Source: Microcoleus sp. bin38.metabat.b11b12b14.051 (GTDB taxonomy: Bacteria > Cyanobacteriota > Cyanobacteriia > Cyanobacteriales > Microcoleaceae). Taken from it: a DNA stretch of 64,000 nt. The stretch spans positions 372,001 through 436,000 of the forward strand of contig NZ_JAAFKD010000001.1 of the NCBI RefSeq assembly GCF_013299165.1, given 5' to 3'. The position numbers were made by a program, and so were the translations under genes. This document shows, one piece after another, positions 33,544-42,044 of the stretch. The notes under the pieces are model-generated. The model was not told where the DNA came from. It saw only the letters and a program-made list of their open reading frames with translations, and made no database searches. Numbering within the stretch: position 1 is the stretch's first letter; each line of letters opens with the position of its first letter.

Positions 33544-35847
33544 ATGTCACACCCTCTCTACGTCGCCTTTATTTGGCACCAGCACCAGCCTTTGTATAAA
33601 TCTCGGGCATCCGCGGCTGGGTCAGACATTAGTTCCAGGTCAAACTCGCCGAGCTTGCAGTCACCAAAATTTGACCCCCAAGCAGATAGCTACCGACTGC
33701 CTTGGGTGCGCTTGCACGGAGTCAAAGACTACTTAGATTTAGTGCTGATTCTGACCAAATATCCGAAACTGCATCAAACAGTAAATCTGGTTCCGTCCTT
33801 GATTTTGCAGATAGAAGATTGCATCGCAGACAAAGCATTAGACCCTTACTTGGCGGTAACACTAAAGCCAGCGGAAACCTTAAGTAGCCAAGAACAAGAA
33901 TTTATTTTACAGCACTTTTTTGACGCCAATTACCACACCCTAATTCAGCCACATCCCCGCTACGATCAACTCTACACTCAGCGGCAAGAAAAAGGCATTC
34001 AGTGGTGTTTGGCAAACTGGAAGTTGCAGGATTATGCCGACTTGTTGGCGTGGCACAATTTAGCTTGGATCGATCCGCTGTTTTGGGACGATCCCCAGAT
34101 TGCAGGCTGGCTGAAACAAGGACAAAATTTCAATCTGGCAGACCGAGAAAATATCTACTCAAAACAAAAAGAAATCCTCGCCAGAATCATTCCCCAGCAC
34201 CGTAAAATGCAAGCAGAGGGACAGTTGGAAGTCTCCACAACTCCCTATACGCACCCGATTTTACCGCTGCTGGCTGACACCAACGGCGGCCGCATAGCTA
34301 TTCCCAACATGACGCTGCCACAACATCGGTTTCAGTGGGCAGAAGATATTCCCAGACACTTGAGAAAAGCCTGGGATATGTATCAAGACAGATTTGAGTG
34401 TCAACCGCGGGGTTTGTGGCCGTCGGAACAAGCAGTCAGCCCGGAAATTTTGCCGTATATTGCCAAACAAGGCTTTAAATGGATTGTCTCGGATGAGGCA
34501 GTATTGGGGTGGACAATTAAACACTTTTTCAACCGGGATGGGGCGGGGAATGTCTGCGAACCAGAATTGTTATATCGCCCTTACCGTTTAGAAACTCCTG
34601 ATGGCGATTTGGCGATCGTATTTCGAGATCACCGATTGTCTGATTTGATTGGGTTTACCTACAGTTCCATGGAACCGAGAAAAGCAGCGTCAGATTTGGT
34701 GGGACACTTAGAGGCGATCGGCAGAACTCTCAAACACCGACAGTCAAGCGGCCAAACAGCTTTAGAAAATCCCTGGTTGGTGACGATCGCCCTAGACGGC
34801 GAAAATTGCTGGGAATTCTATCCCCAAGACGGCAAACCGTTCTTAGAATCGCTCTATGAAACCCTCAGCCACAATCCAGATATCAAATTAGTCACCGTCT
34901 CGGAATTTCTCGACCAATTCCCCGCCACCGAAACAATACCCGCCGCCCAACTGCACACAGGTTCTTGGGTAGACGGTTCCCTGACAACTTGGATCGGCGA
35001 TCCGGCAAAAAATCGCGCTTGGGACTTGTTAGAGCCGGCGAGACAACTGCTCGCCAACCATCCGGAGGCCACAGAAGAAAGCAATCCCGAAGCTTGGGAA
35101 GCCCTGTATGCAGCCGAAGGTTCTGACTGGTTTTGGTGGTTTGGCGAAGGCCACACCTCAAACCAAGATGCCATGTTTGACCAGCTCTTCCGCGAACACG
35201 TAGCCGCAATTTATCAAGGTCTGGGCGAGCCTGTACCGCCGTCGGTGCTGCGGCAAGTAGAGGCCCACGAGGTTCAAGGCGACCACCTGCCGCTGAGCTT
35301 TATTCACCCGATTATCGACGGTATCGGCAACGAACAGGATTGGGACAAAGCCGGTCGGATTGAAGTTGGGGGAGCCCGGGGTACGATGCACCGGAGTTCG
35401 GCAATTCAGCGGCTGTGGTACGGGGTTGACCACTTGAATTTTTACCTGCGTGTTGACTTCAATGCTGGAGTGCGCCCGGGTATTGATTGCCCGCCGCAGT
35501 TAAATTTGTTCTGGTTTTATCCCGATCGCACGATGCAAAACAGTCTGATTCCGCTGTCGGATTTGCCCGACGAAGCACCGCTCAACTATCGATTCCACCA
35601 TCAGTTAGAGATTAATTTGCTGACGAAATCGATTTGGTTTCAGGAAGCAGGAGAGCGCGATGAGTGGCATCCCCGCATCAGCCGCGCCCAAGTGGGATTG
35701 GATAAATGTTTGGAGGTAGCAGTACCCTGGGCGGATTTGCAGATTCTGCCCGACTGGCAAATGAGGCTGGTTGCGGTTTTATCTTCCGGGGAGCGCTATT
35801 CTACCTCTATGCCCGAAGATGGTTTGATTGCGATCGGGATGCCGTAG
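33544..35847 (+). CDS. glycoside hydrolase family 57 protein
   Basis: 767 residues. GH57 conserved regions are visible. Region 1 is VAFIWHQHQPLYK (residues 8-20). The nucleophile region is GLWPSEQAVSPEIL (~285-298, Glu in WPSE), followed by FKWIVSDEAVLG. The acid/base region is IALDGENCWEFYPQ (~415-428). The C-terminal ~200 residues hold a beta-rich domain common to this subgroup. GH57 enzymes act on alpha-glucans (amylase, amylopullulanase or branching types). The exact substrate cannot be told from the sequence. No signal peptide is present, so it is cytoplasmic, consistent with glycogen metabolism alongside glgA at 53431. Confidence 0.9.
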   Translation: MSHPLYVAFIWHQHQPLYKSRASAAGSDISSRSNSPSLQSPKFDPQADSYRLPWVRLHGVKDYLDLVLILTKYPKLHQTVNLVPSLILQIEDCIADKALDPYLAVTLKPAETLSSQEQEFILQHFFDANYHTLIQPHPRYDQLYTQRQEKGIQWCLANWKLQDYADLLAWHNLAWIDPLFWDDPQIAGWLKQGQNFNLADRENIYSKQKEILARIIPQHRKMQAEGQLEVSTTPYTHPILPLLADTNGGRIAIPNMTLPQHRFQWAEDIPRHLRKAWDMYQDRFECQPRGLWPSEQAVSPEILPYIAKQGFKWIVSDEAVLGWTIKHFFNRDGAGNVCEPELLYRPYRLETPDGDLAIVFRDHRLSDLIGFTYSSMEPRKAASDLVGHLEAIGRTLKHRQSSGQTALENPWLVTIALDGENCWEFYPQDGKPFLESLYETLSHNPDIKLVTVSEFLDQFPATETIPAAQLHTGSWVDGSLTTWIGDPAKNRAWDLLEPARQLLANHPEATEESNPEAWEALYAAEGSDWFWWFGEGHTSNQDAMFDQLFREHVAAIYQGLGEPVPPSVLRQVEAHEVQGDHLPLSFIHPIIDGIGNEQDWDKAGRIEVGGARGTMHRSSAIQRLWYGVDHLNFYLRVDFNAGVRPGIDCPPQLNLFWFYPDRTMQNSLIPLSDLPDEAPLNYRFHHQLEINLLTKSIWFQEAGERDEWHPRISRAQVGLDKCLEVAVPWADLQILPDWQMRLVAVLSSGERYSTSMPEDGLIAIGMP

Positions 35848-35851
35848 TCAT

Positions 35852-36232
35852 TGGTCAGTTGTCATTAGTTATTGGTCAGTGGTCAGTGGACAGTTGGCAG
35901 TTGGCAGTGGACAGTTGGCCGTTGGCAGTGGGCAGTTGTCAGTGGACAGTCGGCAGTTGGCAGGCGAATTCGGAAAATTTTACCAAAAAAAATTGGTTGA
36001 AAGGCTCTCCCTTGTAAGGAGAAATTCAAAGCAGACGATTCATTGCTCCAATTGTCTTCCTTGCAGGTAGAGGTCGCCCGGATGCCGTCAACTGTCCACT
36101 GCCAAGTCCCAACTGTCCACTGTCAAATGTCCACTGTCAAATGACTAATGTCCACTGTCAAATGACTAATGACCAATGACCTGTTTGAACAATGACCTGT
36201 TTGAACAATGACCAATGACTAACATACGGGAT
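35852..36232. repeat. CAGTTGGCAGTGGACAG repeats, inverted arrays and copy C of the ~100-bp element
   Basis: 35855-35965 is a run of CAGTGGACAGTTGGCAGTTG-type heptamers. 36085-36230 carries the complementary runs (CAACTGTCCACTGTCAAATG, then GACTAATGACCAATGAC). Between them 35978-36077 is copy C (inverted) of the element seen at 8403 and 31455. The whole block could fold into one long hairpin that presents the element as its tip. Confidence 0.75.
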
Positions 36233-36674
36233 AAAAGTATAATTTTTACCTTAAATGCTCGCTATACATAAGTAAAAACCCGATAGTGACAGTTGAGGGC
36301 GATCGATTCGGGTAATATTTTTTGCCGAGATTGCCTGCTGGCGGGCGCTGCAAGCGCTAGAAACGGCTCTAGTGGAACTGGTGGCAGGGTATAATTACCC
36401 TGAGGTCGTATTTGAGATCAGTCATTGTTTGACCTCACAAACAATTAAAATTTAAGAAGTATAAATTTTTTTTAACTTCTGCCTTCAGCTTCTGTTGATG
36501 GCTAGCTCGCTCGCTCGCTCGGCTCGCACCCGATCGCTCGCTGGCGATAAAATTAGTTAGTAGTGAGGACGGAAGTCCTCTGTTTTCTGAGAAATTCAGT
36601 TTTGACTGCTAACCGGATAATGGGTGAATTCAATTCTGCATCAAATCATTAGTCATTGGGAATTCATCAAACTA
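36233..36674. other. intergenic leader of the large histidine kinase
   Basis: About 440 bases with no gene. A tandem GCTC run (AGCTCGCTCGCTCGCTCGG, near 36504) and TAGTAGTGAGGACGGAAGTC (36558), a cousin of the 61588 repeats, are the only structures noted. No clear promoter. Confidence 0.5.
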
Positions 36675-39230
36675 ATGAGTCGCATTTTGTTCTTGATCGA
36701 TCGCCTCCAACAATGTAATTTGCCGATCGCACACCTCAATACCGAGCATGAGGTGACGGTACTAGATGGAAATTCTGAACCATACTCGGAATTTCCGATT
36801 CTCCAAATTACTTTTGACTTGTGCATTCTTGACGAGGAAAACTTGGAGCGCATCGGGCCGCTGGTAGAAGCATTAAAAGCAGCAGCGGCTCCGATATTTT
36901 TACCGTTTTTGTTGGTTGGTAAATCCCAAATGCCTACTGTTTCCGAGCAGCCGTTAAAGCTGAGTCCAAAAGAACTCGATCGCAGAATAGACGATTGGAT
37001 ACTAAGTCCGGTAGATGCTGCTCAACTTCACTTGCGGGTAGAGAATTTGTTCGCTCGCAGGGAGCTATCCCTAGAAATCCACAGACTTCAAGAAGTAATT
37101 AAAGAACGTACTTTTACAGAAAGTTTGTTAATCGACTCGCTGCAAGCGGCAAACGAAAACCTGCAACGGGAAATTGCTAAACGGGCCCAGGTTGAAGCCG
37201 CACTGCGAGAAAACTCCTATCTGGACTTGCTGATGAATGCCATGCCAGATATTGCCTGCTTTAAAGATGGCGATGGCAGGTGGCAGAAGGCAAATCAAGC
37301 GATATTGGAATTGTTCGAGCTATCAGCAGATGAATACCGCGGGCTGACAGATTGTCAGCTAGGAGAGCTCAGCATTTTTTACCGAGAGGCTCTACAGGCG
37401 TGTCAGGTGAGCGATCGCTCCGCGTGGGAAAAAGGTCAGCTTTCGAGGGGAGAAGAAGTGATTCCCCGATCGAACGGTACTGTAAAAATTTACGATGTGA
37501 TTAAAGTACCCGTATTTCACCCCGACGGCAGACGCAAAAGTATCGTGATTTTGGGTCGCGACATTACCCAATACAAGGAAGCTAGAGACGAACTCGTGCG
37601 CTTGGCGTCGATTGTCGAGTCTTCTGACGACGGTATTATCGGCCAAACTCTCGCCGGGACGATTCAGAGCTGGAATGCAGGAGCACAGAATATTTATGGC
37701 TACTGCGCGCAGGAAGTCAAGGGGCAGTCGATCGAAATTTTAGCCATTCCCGAACGCCCTAGGGAAATCTCGCAAATTCTGGAAAATATTCGGGGAGGAG
37801 CTACGATCGACCATTACGAAACCGTACACTTGCGGAAAGACGGCCAACAGATAGATGTGTCCCTGACAATTTCTCCGATTAAAGATGCCACCGGAGCCGT
37901 AACTGGTGTTTCGACAATCGCTCGCGACATTACCGACAGCAAGCGAGTCGAAAAAGCTCTCGAACAACTGCGCCACCAAACAGAAATGATTTTGTTCTCC
38001 GCAGGAGAAGGAATTTGCGGGTTGAACAAACAAGGAAAAGTAACTTTTGTCAATCCGGCGGCGGTAAGAATGGCCGGCTGCGAATCGAAGGAATTGATCG
38101 ATCGACCGCTCTATGAAACCATCAACCGTTCGCACAATGAACGCCCAGGGGCGATCGAGTTGTTGTCACCTGCAACAGACCTCAATTCTGGGTCTGAGCT
38201 GGCAACAAACGGCGCCGGAGCGGCCCGTAAGCTGCCGTTGTGGGTAAATTCTCAAATTTTAGAGACTTTGGCAGACGGAGAAGTGAGGCGCGTTACCGAT
38301 GAGGTGTTTTGGCGGGGAGACGGCAGCAGTTTTCCAGTTGAGTACGTTGTCGCTCCGATGCGGGAACGAGGCGAAATTATTGGAGCTGTGGTGACTTTTA
38401 AAGATATCACCGATCGGCTGGCGATCGAGCGCATGAAAGATGAATTCATCTCCGTTGTCAGCCACGAACTGCGGACGCCCATGACCTCGATTCACGGCGC
38501 CCTCGGCCTCCTCAACAGCGGGCTGCTGGACGCTCACCCCCAAAAAGGCAAGCGGATGCTGGAGATTGCTGTGAGCAATACTGACCGCTTAGTGCGCTTG
38601 ATCAACGACATCCTGGATTTAGAGCGGATGGAGTCGAGTTACAGCACCGCCATCAAACAAATTTGCAATGTTGGCGAGCTGATGTTGCAGGCGGCCGACG
38701 AAATGCAGGCAATGGCTCAGCAAGCGGGAGTTACTCTGTCGGTGATGCCTGTGGGGGCGCAGTTGCGGGGTGTTCCTGATCGACTAATTCAGGCCTTGAC
38801 AAATTTGCTTAGCAATGCCATAAAGTTTTCCCCGGCGGGTGGTACAATTTGGCTGAGCGGGGAGTTGACCCAGAATCCGGCCGTAGCAGAAACAGCCGAT
38901 TTCAACTCGGTTTCGTCCCGGTCTTTTTTGTCTGCTGAGCCTGCCGCCCACCTGCACTTACCGATGAATTCGTTGTCGATCGTGATTGCTGTGAAAGACC
39001 AAGGACGGGGCATTCCCGCAGACAAGCTGGAGCTGGTGTTTGAACGCTTTCAACAGGTTGATGTTTCTGATTGTCGCCAAAAGGGAGGTACTGGTTTGGG
39101 GCTGCCTATTTGTCGCAGTATCGTGCAGCAGCACGGGGGCCGAATGTGGGTGGAGAGCATTGTGGGGGAAGGCAGCACTTTTTTCTTAAGTCTGCCGGCG
39201 ATCGGGGAAAAAGTAGCGAGTGAAAGTTAA
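36675..39230 (+). CDS. multi-PAS sensor histidine kinase with degenerate N-terminal receiver-like domain
   Basis: 851 residues from the ATG at 36675 (MSRILFLIDRLQQCNLP). The first ~130 residues resemble a receiver fold (LCILDEENLERIG, ending FLLVGKS...DWILSPVDAAQLHLRV) but lack the usual acidic triad. A coiled coil follows, then three PAS/PAC units near 180-300, 305-425 and 430-575 (RDITQYKEARDELVRLASIV, RDITDSKRVEKALEQ, FKDITDRLAIERMKDEF). HisKA has His597 in VVSHELRTPMTSIHGALGLL. HATPase_c has LLSNAIKFSP, KDQGRGIPADKLELVFERF and GGTGLGLPIC. A CheY-like regulator follows 307 bp downstream. Confidence 0.92.
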   Translation: MSRILFLIDRLQQCNLPIAHLNTEHEVTVLDGNSEPYSEFPILQITFDLCILDEENLERIGPLVEALKAAAAPIFLPFLLVGKSQMPTVSEQPLKLSPKELDRRIDDWILSPVDAAQLHLRVENLFARRELSLEIHRLQEVIKERTFTESLLIDSLQAANENLQREIAKRAQVEAALRENSYLDLLMNAMPDIACFKDGDGRWQKANQAILELFELSADEYRGLTDCQLGELSIFYREALQACQVSDRSAWEKGQLSRGEEVIPRSNGTVKIYDVIKVPVFHPDGRRKSIVILGRDITQYKEARDELVRLASIVESSDDGIIGQTLAGTIQSWNAGAQNIYGYCAQEVKGQSIEILAIPERPREISQILENIRGGATIDHYETVHLRKDGQQIDVSLTISPIKDATGAVTGVSTIARDITDSKRVEKALEQLRHQTEMILFSAGEGICGLNKQGKVTFVNPAAVRMAGCESKELIDRPLYETINRSHNERPGAIELLSPATDLNSGSELATNGAGAARKLPLWVNSQILETLADGEVRRVTDEVFWRGDGSSFPVEYVVAPMRERGEIIGAVVTFKDITDRLAIERMKDEFISVVSHELRTPMTSIHGALGLLNSGLLDAHPQKGKRMLEIAVSNTDRLVRLINDILDLERMESSYSTAIKQICNVGELMLQAADEMQAMAQQAGVTLSVMPVGAQLRGVPDRLIQALTNLLSNAIKFSPAGGTIWLSGELTQNPAVAETADFNSVSSRSFLSAEPAAHLHLPMNSLSIVIAVKDQGRGIPADKLELVFERFQQVDVSDCRQKGGTGLGLPICRSIVQQHGGRMWVESIVGEGSTFFLSLPAIGEKVASES

Positions 39231-39537
39231 TTTCTACTCGGGTTTACTGGAAGCTATACCCTTTGAGAGTTGAGATTTTAGATTTAAAAATTTAATAATT
39301 ACGAAAGCCAGATTTGGCATGGGTTGGGCGCAAGTGCTGACAGTTGCGTTGTTTTTTTAACTGATCTGAAAATATACAGTTAAAGAACTGGCACAGTTAA
39401 AACTTGAGTACACCGCATTCATGCGGGTCAAAAAAGCGATCGGCTTTGTAATTTCTTTATGGTAAAATAGTTTGCTTTACAAAATATTCACATTTAGGCT
39501 CTAGTGTGGGATGATTCAGTTCTAATTCATAAAAAAG
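39231..39537. other. intergenic between kinase and response regulator, nothing recognised
   Basis: A/T-rich, 307 bases. It includes one TTTTAGATTTAAAAATTTAA stretch. I see no gene or clear terminator, so read-through from the kinase is possible. Confidence 0.45.
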
Positions 39538-39930
39538 ATGTTAATTTTGACTGCCAAGCGTATCTTGGTGATTGACGATGCCGAAGATATTCGGGAAGTA
39601 GCTCAAGTCAGTCTTGAGGTAGTCGGGGGCTGGGAAGTGCTAACCGCGAGTTCCGGCCGCGAGGGTGTGGCTAAGGCTCTTGCCGAACAGCCTGATGCTA
39701 TTCTGTTGGATGTGATGATGCCCGACCAAGATGGGCCTACTACTTTTCAACAGTTACAAGCTAATCGTGCTACGCAGCACATTCCAGTAATTTTACTAAC
39801 AGCTAAGGCTCTCGCTAGTGACAGACGGATGTTCGCGGATTTGGGAGTGGTGAGCGTCATTGCTAAGCCTTTTGAACCGATGTCTTTGGCGGCTCAGGTG
39901 GCCGAAGCTTTGGGCTGGAAGGAAGCATAG
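39538..39930 (+). CDS. CheY-like single-domain response regulator
   Basis: 130 residues, one receiver domain. The acidic pair is in RILVIDDAEDIREVAQ. The phospho-acceptor Asp is in AILLDVMMPDQDGP, about residue 58. The conserved Thr is in PVILLTAKAL and the Lys in VIAKPFEP. There is no DNA-binding or other output domain. Location and orientation directly after the PAS kinase suggest it takes phosphate from it. The start ATG at 39538 is followed by seven residues before the fold begins. Confidence 0.93.
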   Translation: MLILTAKRILVIDDAEDIREVAQVSLEVVGGWEVLTASSGREGVAKALAEQPDAILLDVMMPDQDGPTTFQQLQANRATQHIPVILLTAKALASDRRMFADLGVVSVIAKPFEPMSLAAQVAEALGWKEA

Positions 39931-40095
39931 ATCGTCGCGCCCGTTGGTGGCATCATATAGCTTGGCGATCGCTACTTTTGCAGGGAAAGACGTTTAAAAA
40001 ACAGGGTTTGTTTAGTATGGTGCCTCAGATATATCCGATGCGATCGCACGGGATATCACGCAGGAGGAAAGGCCCGACGGCTTTCCTCCTATCAG

Positions 40096-40192
40096 TTTAA
40101 AACTAAAAACCTTACTTAAGCAAGGTCCGCAAAAGCGGACTTCAGTCCGTTCTCCGAAGAGCGGACTGAAGTCCGCTTTTGCGGACTAACCG
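40096..40192. repeat. large perfect palindrome GTCCGCAAAAGCGGAC family
   Basis: AGGTCCGCAAAAGCGGACTT and CAGTCCG, then TTCTCCGAAGAG, then CGGACTGAAGTCCGCTTTTG and CGGACTA form an almost perfect stem of about 27 bp. Each arm is itself a small palindrome. Confidence 0.75.
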
Positions 40193-40259
40193 TTTTTTGT
40201 GATGTTAATCGATCGCACACGAACTCACACCAATCTATCCTATAGCCTTTCTCACTCAT

Positions 40260-40330
40260 GTGAGGTATGTCGGGCATAGGGCATAGGGCATAGGGCATAG
40301 GGCATAGGGCATAGGGCATACCTCATGTTT
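40260..40330. repeat. GGGCATA heptamer array framed by inverted TGAGGTATG
   Basis: Seven to eight copies of GGGCATA span 40271-40320. They are framed by CATGTGAGGTATG on the left and CATACCTCATG on the right, so the array lies in the loop of a short stem. Confidence 0.8.
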
Positions 40331-40396
40331 TTGAGAACCGCTATAAGAGGTATTCTTTCTGCGTTGCGAGCAGCAGAAACGAGCTCAGTAGTTTAT

Positions 40397-40515
40397 ATAG
40401 CAGTTCTCAGAAAGATGAGGTATTAACCAATTAATCCCTCAATCCCTCAATCCCCCAATCTAAAATCTAAAATCTAAAATCAGAACCTGTACCTCACATG
40501 AGTGAGAAAGGCTAT
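40397..40515. repeat. copy 2 of the ~118-bp element (see 31622)
   Basis: It carries TATAGCAGTTCTCAGAAAGA, TGAGGTATTAACC, CAATCCCTCAATCCC, TCTAAAATCTAAAATC and AGAACCTGTACCTCAC, almost identical to 31622-31742. The rest of the gap to 40818 has no recognised feature. A shorter inverted relative (AATACCTCATCTTTCTCAGAA) occurs at 27983. Confidence 0.8.
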
Positions 40516-40818
40516 ACACAATAGACTTGGGTTAGCGGTAGTCCGAATAGATGAACGCTCTTTTTTTGCGCTCCGTTAGCCTTTATGCGTTCGGTGAAGG
40601 GTCGGAAAGCAATTGCTGTATCTATTTTTCACAGCCTTTGGCCTCTAAAATATTCTGAGCCCAAGCGCACTGGTTCACAGGACAAATATTAAGGTCATCG
40701 GAGTATTTGACTTTTTGTAACAACTTTCTTATCTTCATAACTTCTTCAGGTTTTCGCTTTAAGTTTAATCACATCGTCAGGGATTGAGCCTGACTGCCAG
40801 CAGACACCTCAGGAGAAC

Positions 40819-41040
40819 ATGACTATGCCCTCAGCTTACATTTCGCTACTCGTACTTTCCCTGGTGGCAGTCTGGATTTACTGGCAAACCTCTCAAGATA
40901 TTTTTGTCCTAGTGGCTTTGGCTGGACTCGGTTGTTTTATTGGGGGTTTCTCTGGCGCTCCTTGGAGCATTCAGCTTTTGATTTTGCTGTCGCTGTTGGG
41001 CATCCAAAAGTGGTACTTGCGAAACATTCAGAGTTTTTAG
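40819..41040 (+). CDS. small two-helix membrane protein
   Basis: 73 residues and almost wholly hydrophobic: SAYISLLVLSLVAVWIYWQT, then FVLVALAGLGCFIGGFSGAP, then WSIQLLILLSLLGIQKWYL. Two to three membrane helices are predicted by eye. The start is supported by AGGAGAAC seven bases upstream of the ATG, the best ribosome site in this part. I do not recognise a function. It lies 110 bp ahead of the zinc-ribbon gene in the same direction. Confidence 0.7.
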   Translation: MTMPSAYISLLVLSLVAVWIYWQTSQDIFVLVALAGLGCFIGGFSGAPWSIQLLILLSLLGIQKWYLRNIQSF

Positions 41041-41149
41041 CGAACAGAATTTTTTTATTTTGGTGTCTGGAGTTGAGATGCGCTGGCATTGGTCAATATT
41101 TGCAATCAATGTGTTATCGATCCATATCTTAAAGAAGGTTTAAAATATC

Positions 41150-41374
41150 ATGAATAGCTGCCCTTGTTGCTCCTCTCAATTGCTCCGCCACGCTCGCCAC
41201 AATCGCGTTTATTGGTTCTGCTCGCGCTGCTGGCAAGAAATGCCGGATTTGTCGGAAATGATTTTAGGTAACAGTCTGCGGACTAACAAACGGGAGGGTT
41301 TGGTGAAGCTTGCTGTTTTGACTCCTGTTGCGACTCCTAAAGTGAGGATGTTGGATTCAATAGGAATTGCTTAG
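41150..41374 (+). CDS. small zinc-ribbon protein, cyanobacterial hypothetical
   Basis: 74 residues. Two Cys pairs, CPCC near residue 4 and CSRC near 25, form a zinc ribbon: NSCPCCSSQLLRHARHNRVY then WFCSRCWQEMPDL. The rest is a basic, unstructured-looking tail. Small proteins of this pattern are common in cyanobacteria. Function is unknown to me. A strong bidirectional terminator follows at 41448. Confidence 0.75.
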   Translation: MNSCPCCSSQLLRHARHNRVYWFCSRCWQEMPDLSEMILGNSLRTNKREGLVKLAVLTPVATPKVRMLDSIGIA

Positions 41375-41445
41375 GAGCGCTGGATTTTGACTGAGGATAA
41401 ATATTGAAACGAAAAACTTTTTTGATTGTGCCGCTGGTTTTATTT

Positions 41446-41508
41446 TTTAATAAAAAAAGCTACAATTGCCTTCACTTTTGGTTGAGGGAATTGTAGCTTT
41501 TTTCAAAA
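41446..41508. terminator. bidirectional rho-independent terminator
   Basis: AAAAAAAGCTACAATTGCC, a short loop (TTCACTTTTGGTTGA), then GGAATTGTAGCTTTTTTC. The stem is about 12 bp with A-run and T-run on both sides, serving both the zinc-ribbon gene (+) and the hli gene (-). Confidence 0.85.
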
Positions 41509-41682
41509 AAGTTAGGTACAGGCTTTGATTTTAGATTTTAGGTTTGAGATTGAGGGATTGAGCCGATCAATACCTGATATTTTTGAGAAGTGCTGTATTG
41601 GTGAGGGGGCGATCGCAGTTGGGATGATATCGATCGCCCGCCACACATTACAGTTCTTGTATATTCTATAGAGTGAAGCTGA

Positions 41683-41826
41683 TTACATCAAACCGATTTG
41701 AGCGAGAATGCCTTGACCAGTCAGGAATTCGGTAGCCAGACCGATAACGAAGCCCAGCATTGCCAAACGACCGTTCCAGGTTTCAGCGAACTCTGTGAAG
41801 CCTACTTTTGCGTCTTTGTTTTCCAT
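41683..41826 (-). CDS. hli: high-light-inducible protein (HLIP), one-helix chlorophyll-binding
   Basis: A 47-residue protein. On the minus strand the frame from ATG 41826 reads MENKDAKVGFTEFAETWNGR and LAMLGFVIGLATEFLTGQGI, ending LAQIGLM. The chlorophyll a/b-binding motif ExxNGRxAMxGF is present (here ETWNGRLAMLGF) within the single membrane helix. HLIPs protect photosystem II assembly and chlorophyll recycling under high light. A second ATG six bases upstream (41832) is possible. The chosen start has CGAGG about nine bases ahead. This thylakoid gene supports the cyanobacterial origin. Confidence 0.93.
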   Translation of the reverse strand: MENKDAKVGFTEFAETWNGRLAMLGFVIGLATEFLTGQGILAQIGLM

Positions 41827-42044
41827 GACCATAAACCTCGTTGTATTTCAACCTTATGTAACTAAACTTAACACAACAAGACAAATATTGCAACATATTT
41901 TTACATTTAGTTTTCAAATGCCGGAAATAAGGGGGAGTGGGAGAGTGGGAGAGTGGGGCAGTTTGCACTCAGATAGTCTGCGGAATGTTATGATTGTGCG
42001 CGCGGACTAGCCCCGACAAGCAAAGATGATAGTGACAAACAGCG

